From: Planctomycetota bacterium | GTDB taxonomy: Bacteria > Planctomycetota > UBA8742 > UBA2392 | Length of the DNA: 64,000 nucleotides | Direction of reading: 5' to 3' | Assembly (NCBI GenBank): GCA_003576915.1 | Contig: QEVF01000014.1 | Coordinates: 62,001-126,000, forward strand | Shown here: positions 60,741-64,000 of the stretch, one piece after another | Layout of the letters: each line of letters begins with the position of its first letter | How positions within the stretch are numbered: the stretch's first letter is position 1 | The notes under the pieces: generated by a model | Databases searched by the model: none | What the model saw: the letters and a program-made list of their open reading frames with translations, nothing else | What the model was told of the DNA's origin: nothing | Translations under genes and position numbers: made by a program

Positions 60741-62283
60741 CCCCACGCCTGTCTTTGCCTCGCTGCCGCGCCATGTGAGGTTCTTTGAGGATCGAGCGGA
60801 GGTCACACGTCAGGCGCAGGTGCGCCTCACAGAAGAGCGCCAGTGGGTGCGGGTGTCGGGCGTGACGCCGCTGGTGGATGATCGGAGCGTTCAGTCGGGC
60901 GCCAAGGGGGCGCGGGTTCTGGCCGCGCGTGTGCACCGGCGCATGATTCGCGCCCGGGAGCTGGCCCGCGCTGAGATTGAGAAGGTCGAGGCCGAGGCGG
61001 CCAGGCTGGAGTCGCGGCTTGAAACCCTGCGCCAGGTGGTTTCGCGCCACGAGAAGCGCCTGCGCTACCAGGGGGAGCTGTTTGAGAGCTGGACAGCGGG
61101 GATTGCGCGCATCCCGCGTTTTTCGGCTGAAGCGCCGCTTGAGAGCTGGACGACCGCCTACAACGATCTCATGGCCGCCGAGAAAGACGAGCTCGCCCAC
61201 TGGATCCAGGTGCAGCTCGAAATCGGGAAGCTGGAGGCCGAGCAGGTCGAGTTGCAGCACAGGCGGGACTCGCTCGGCGCCCAGCCCCCGCGGCTGGAGG
61301 CGGGCATCGAGGTGCTGCTTGAGGGCGCCCCGGGCGCCGACATCGAGGTCACGGTCACCTACCGCACCGCGGCGGCCCTGTGGCGGCCGGAGCATCTGGC
61401 CCGGCTCGATTTTGACGCGGCCAGAAACACGGGCAAGGTCACCCTCCAGACCTTTGCCACGGTGTGGCAGCGCACGGGCGAAGACTGGGATCAAGTCGAG
61501 GCGTCGTTTTCGACGGCGCGCCCCGCCCAGGCCGGCAGCCCGCCCCTGCTCTCCGACGACGTGTTGACCAAGCGCAAGAAGACGCCGGAGGAGAAGAAGA
61601 AGGTGGTGGTCGAGATGCGGGAACAGACCATCGCCGTGGCCCGCGCCCCCCAGGCCTTTGACATGCCGGGTGTGGATGACGGCGGCGAGCCGCTTGAGTT
61701 TTCCGCCCGCGACAAAGTGCGCCTGCCAGGCACGGGGCGGCCTTTGCGGGTGGAGATTGCCAAAGTGGAGCTGGAGGCCGAGGTTTCACGGGTGCTGATG
61801 GCGGAACGGGCCCCCGTGGCCCACCTGCGGGCACGCTGCGTCAATCGCGGCAAGGTTCCGCTGCTGGCCGGCCCCGTGCAGGTGGCCCGCGGCCCCTCTC
61901 TGGTGGGACGCTCCCGTCTTGATTTCGTGGGGCAGGGCGAAAACTTCGAGCTGGGTTTTGGTCCCGAGGACGGCGTGCGCTGCCGTCGCAGCCTGGAAGA
62001 AAAGCGCGAAAGCACCATGCTGACCGGCAGCCAGACAGTCACCCGCGAGGTGACGCTTTACCTGAGCAATCTGGGCGACCAGGCGAAGAGCCTGGAAATC
62101 ATCGAGCGCGTGCCCGTGAGCGAAATTGAGGGGCTGGAAGTGCGCCAAGCCGAGCCCCGCGAGTGGGCCGCCGACAAAGACGGCATGATGAAGCGGCTGA
62201 TGACCCTGGAGCCGCACGGCACCAAAGAACTGAAGTACCGCTACGAAATCCGGGCCAGAAGCAACGTGGAGCTTCCAGCCTGA
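60733..62283 (+). CDS. Second DUF4139-type protein, paralogue of the preceding
   Basis: A 516-residue protein, GTG start at 60733 within the end of the previous gene (8-nt overlap). It has the same plan: N-terminal domain (HVRFFEDRAEVTRQAQVRL), coiled coil (about 75-185, EIEKVEAEAARLESRLETLRQVV (in parts), KDELAHWIQVQLEIGKLEAEQ (in parts)), and C-terminal DUF4139-like beta domain (VPLLAGPVQVARGPSLVGRS, ENFELGFGPEDGVRC). It lacks the long Pro-rich insert. The two probably form a hetero-complex; inference from overlap and shared architecture. It converges on the YhaM-like gene 6 nt away. Confidence 0.82.
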   Translation: MSNPTPVFASLPRHVRFFEDRAEVTRQAQVRLTEERQWVRVSGVTPLVDDRSVQSGAKGARVLAARVHRRMIRARELARAEIEKVEAEAARLESRLETLRQVVSRHEKRLRYQGELFESWTAGIARIPRFSAEAPLESWTTAYNDLMAAEKDELAHWIQVQLEIGKLEAEQVELQHRRDSLGAQPPRLEAGIEVLLEGAPGADIEVTVTYRTAAALWRPEHLARLDFDAARNTGKVTLQTFATVWQRTGEDWDQVEASFSTARPAQAGSPPLLSDDVLTKRKKTPEEKKKVVVEMREQTIAVARAPQAFDMPGVDDGGEPLEFSARDKVRLPGTGRPLRVEIAKVELEAEVSRVLMAERAPVAHLRARCVNRGKVPLLAGPVQVARGPSLVGRSRLDFVGQGENFELGFGPEDGVRCRRSLEEKRESTMLTGSQTVTREVTLYLSNLGDQAKSLEIIERVPVSEIEGLEVRQAEPREWAADKDGMMKRLMTLEPHGTKELKYRYEIRARSNVELPA

Positions 62284-62289
62284 CGGACC

Positions 62290-63288
62290 TCAGGCCGGCG
62301 GGGCGTAGATGCGGCGCTTGAGCAGCTTGCTGTAGCGCAGCGTCCCCGTGGCGTCCTGCTGCTCGGCAGGCAGGTCTTTCTCGCGCAAAAACGCGTTCAT
62401 CTTGGCGTCCAGCGCCTCGATGGCGTGCACAATCTGCGCCTCGGCCAGCATGGGAGGCTTGGGGCTGCCGAACTCCGCGTTTTCGTGATGGCTCAAGATG
62501 ATGTGCTTGAGCAGCACTCCCTTGGCGTGCGGCACCTGTTCACCCAGCTCCTGCAGTTTGCGGTCCAGCAGGTTGATGCCGATCGTGATGTGACCCAACA
62601 GTTCGCCCTCGACTGAGTAGCCGGGCACGTTTTCACCTATCAGCTCGACGACCTTGCCCGAGTCGTGCAGGAAAAGGCCCAGCAGCACGAGCGAGCGGTC
62701 GCACCAGCCATAGTGATCACAGAGCATCTCGCCCAGTTTCATCACGCTGTGCACATGCTCAAGCAGGCCGAACTTGTAGGGGTGGTGCATCATGCGCGCG
62801 GCAGGCCCCACGCCAAAACGGGCCATGAACGCCTCGTCGTTGAGGTAGGCTTCGGCCACCAGGCGGTAATGCTCGTCCCCAAGCCCCCTCAAAATGGCCG
62901 TGACTTCGGCCAGGAGCTGCTCGGGGTCAAAGGCGGGGGGTGCCTCGAAGTGCTCGGGGTTGACGGCCTCGGCCGGCGCCACGCGCAGGTGCTCAATCAC
63001 AATCTGGGGCGTGTCCTTGTACAGCTCGACACTGCCTGAAAGTTCGATGTAGGCGCCCGGCCGCGCCACCTGAACGTCTTCTTCTGCCGCGTCCCAGCGT
63101 TTGGCCGAGATGGCGCCGGAGTTGTCCTTCAACGTCAGGGCCAGGTAGGGTTTGCCGTTGCGCGCGGTGAGGTTGCGGCACTCCGTGACCAGATAGATGC
63201 CGCGCAGCTTCCCCGGCTCGAGGTCGGCGATGTAGACGTGGCGGCCGTTGCCCGGGGTTTCGGCCTTCTCGTGGTCGCGCATGCCCAT
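62290..63288 (-). CDS. YhaM-like OB-fold/HD-domain 3'-5' exoribonuclease
   Basis: A 332-residue protein. The N-terminal OB fold (VYIADLEPGKLRGIYLV, YLALTLKDNSGAISAKRW) binds nucleic acid. The C-terminal HD domain has the metal ligands in LLEHVHSVMKLGEML, GLFLHDSGKVVEL and KHIILSHHENAEFGSPK. The arrangement is that of the YhaM family, known for 3'-5' RNA/DNA degradation in Firmicutes. The leaderless start at 63288 (TATACT 6 nt upstream) is preferred over the internal ATG at 63282. It points away from the membrane gene on the right. Confidence 0.88.
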   Translation of the reverse strand: MGMRDHEKAETPGNGRHVYIADLEPGKLRGIYLVTECRNLTARNGKPYLALTLKDNSGAISAKRWDAAEEDVQVARPGAYIELSGSVELYKDTPQIVIEHLRVAPAEAVNPEHFEAPPAFDPEQLLAEVTAILRGLGDEHYRLVAEAYLNDEAFMARFGVGPAARMMHHPYKFGLLEHVHSVMKLGEMLCDHYGWCDRSLVLLGLFLHDSGKVVELIGENVPGYSVEGELLGHITIGINLLDRKLQELGEQVPHAKGVLLKHIILSHHENAEFGSPKPPMLAEAQIVHAIEALDAKMNAFLREKDLPAEQQDATGTLRYSKLLKRRIYAPPA

Positions 63289-63294
63289 GGCCCG

Positions 63295-63300
63295 AGTATA
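63295..63300 (-). promoter_or_regulatory. -10 box of a probable leaderless promoter (YhaM-like gene)
   Basis: Reading leftwards, TATACT followed by CGGGCC and the ATG at 63288. A near-consensus -10 box and no ribosome site. Confidence 0.55.
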
Positions 63301-63416
63301 GCAGGCGGCGAAATGGATGGATTCAGCGCCTCAGGGCGGGAGTTCAAACCCCGCAGGGGGCCTTTGACTTGCGCCGCCGCCGCAGTGACAATCAGGCATC
63401 GTCGCGGGAGCCTGGC

Positions 63417-63965
63417 ATGAACGAACAGACCAGAATGCACCTGATTGCGGGCCTCATAGCTTCGCTCAGCGCCGTCGTGCTGCTGGCGCTGATGGATGTC
63501 AACTTCTGCGGCTGGCTGGGGGTCTGGTTCGTGCGCAAGATGCCCTACATTGCGGGCATCCCCCTGGCGTTGGCCGTTGGTTTTGGGGCCTCCTGGGCCT
63601 ATGGGGGCAGCGTGGCGAAAACGCAGTGGGGGCCGCCGCCCGTTCGAGGGCTGATCTTCGGTGTGGCGCTGTCGGCCCTGTTTGTGTGGGTGATGCCCTG
63701 GGTCTTCGCTGAACTGGTAGGCCAGGCGACGGGGGTGCACACCGTCGGCAAGAGCGTGGGCGCATTGGACGTGTTTCCGGAAACCTTCGGCGGCCACTAT
63801 GCGGCCATTCCCAACCTCGACATCGATACGCCCCTGGAGAATCTGGCCGACGACGCCTGGTACAACAAGGACGACTGGAAGGGGCGGCTGATCCCGTTCG
63901 GCATTTCTTTTTCGGCCATGGGTCTGGTGCTGGGCCTGATGGTCAAGGGCAAGCGCGACAAGTAG
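63417..63965 (+). CDS. Hypothetical four-helix membrane protein
   Basis: A 182-residue integral membrane protein of unknown function. Predicted helices: about 7-27 (LIAGLIASLSAVVLLALMDV), 42-62 (GIPLALAVGFGASWAYGG), 75-98 (GLIFGVALSALFVWVMPWVF), and 155-175 (FGISFSAMGLVLGLM). A loop between helices 3 and 4 carries an acidic segment (FPETFGGHYAAIPNLDIDTPL). GGGAG fixes the ATG at 63417; an upstream in-frame start at 63369 is less likely. No family was recognised. Confidence 0.75.
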   Translation: MNEQTRMHLIAGLIASLSAVVLLALMDVNFCGWLGVWFVRKMPYIAGIPLALAVGFGASWAYGGSVAKTQWGPPPVRGLIFGVALSALFVWVMPWVFAELVGQATGVHTVGKSVGALDVFPETFGGHYAAIPNLDIDTPLENLADDAWYNKDDWKGRLIPFGISFSAMGLVLGLMVKGKRDK

Positions 63966-64000
63966 CATCGCGGCGCCCCGTTCCGGCCCTGCCCGTCGCG

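Noticed and set aside
63330..63366. GTTCAAACC-like T-loop sequence (GGGAGTTCAAACCCCGC), possible tRNA end
   Set aside because: No acceptor stem, D-arm or anticodon arm can be drawn upstream; the loop and stem lengths do not fit, and the region directly precedes a gene with a ribosome site.

Overview
A 64 kb piece of GC-rich bacterial chromosome (no phage, plasmid or IS genes, no CRISPR array, no rRNA or tRNA found). The gene complement points to a Gram-negative heterotroph, most likely Planctomycetota or a close relative. The clues are a secreted protein made of VP-rich short repeats, an acidic protein pairing a MerR-like HTH with a membrane helix, ECF sigma factors paired with large FecR-type membrane proteins, and many secreted proteins with EF-hand, leucine-rich, beta-helix or FG-GAP folds. 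This lineage call is inference from gene style; no rRNA is present to prove it.

Layout. 1-4259: aryl-polyene-like type II fatty acid/polyketide cassette (exporter fragment and ketoreductase leftwards; ACP, ketosynthase and a catalytically dead ketosynthase-like partner rightwards), followed by a UbiA prenyltransferase. 5527-9500: ATP synthase beta and epsilon genes with two TM2-domain genes between them, then two more small membrane proteins carrying similar Gly/Tyr/Pro/Gln-rich tails. 9530-14093: DinB protein, ECF sigma/FecR module 1, rpsD, and a membrane hypothetical. 14466-18618: a possible leader peptide and metB-type enzyme, hemC, two membrane hypotheticals. 18749-22563: tandem-REC regulator, 2-hydroxyacid dehydrogenase, and a divergent EVE / DUF2325-like pair. 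22627-27449: repeat-rich secreted protein, hpt, and a small acyl-CoA catabolic group. 27586-32151: secreted EF-hand and LRR proteins, a TPR protein, and a probably decayed gene. 32152-35476: uppS, carA, AmrS. 35540-40308: ECF/FecR module 2 and two lipoproteins. 40316-43168: ribF, pyrE, hypothetical. 43401-49587: a SpoIIE phosphatase/STAND ATPase/TPR fusion, a CysO-like sulfur carrier, hom, thrB. 49620-57832: FG-GAP protein, mog, ispH, a membrane-anchored regulatory-fold protein, uvrA. 57938-63965: GDPD, two tandem DUF4139 proteins, a YhaM-like nuclease, a membrane protein.

The most unusual non-coding signal is a roughly 160-nt element present twice (32955-33114 and 52873-53028). Both copies form the same five consecutive hairpins plus a competing outer helix, with paired changes between copies. 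Each sits between divergent genes, one of which is an isoprenoid gene (uppS, ispH). A second genome-level signal is a set of genes with a -10-like hexamer exactly 6 nt before the ATG and no Shine-Dalgarno sequence, which suggests leaderless transcripts. There is also a 204-bp element with 26-bp imperfect terminal inverted repeats (29428-29631) and a palindromic repeat present twice (17355 and 43191).
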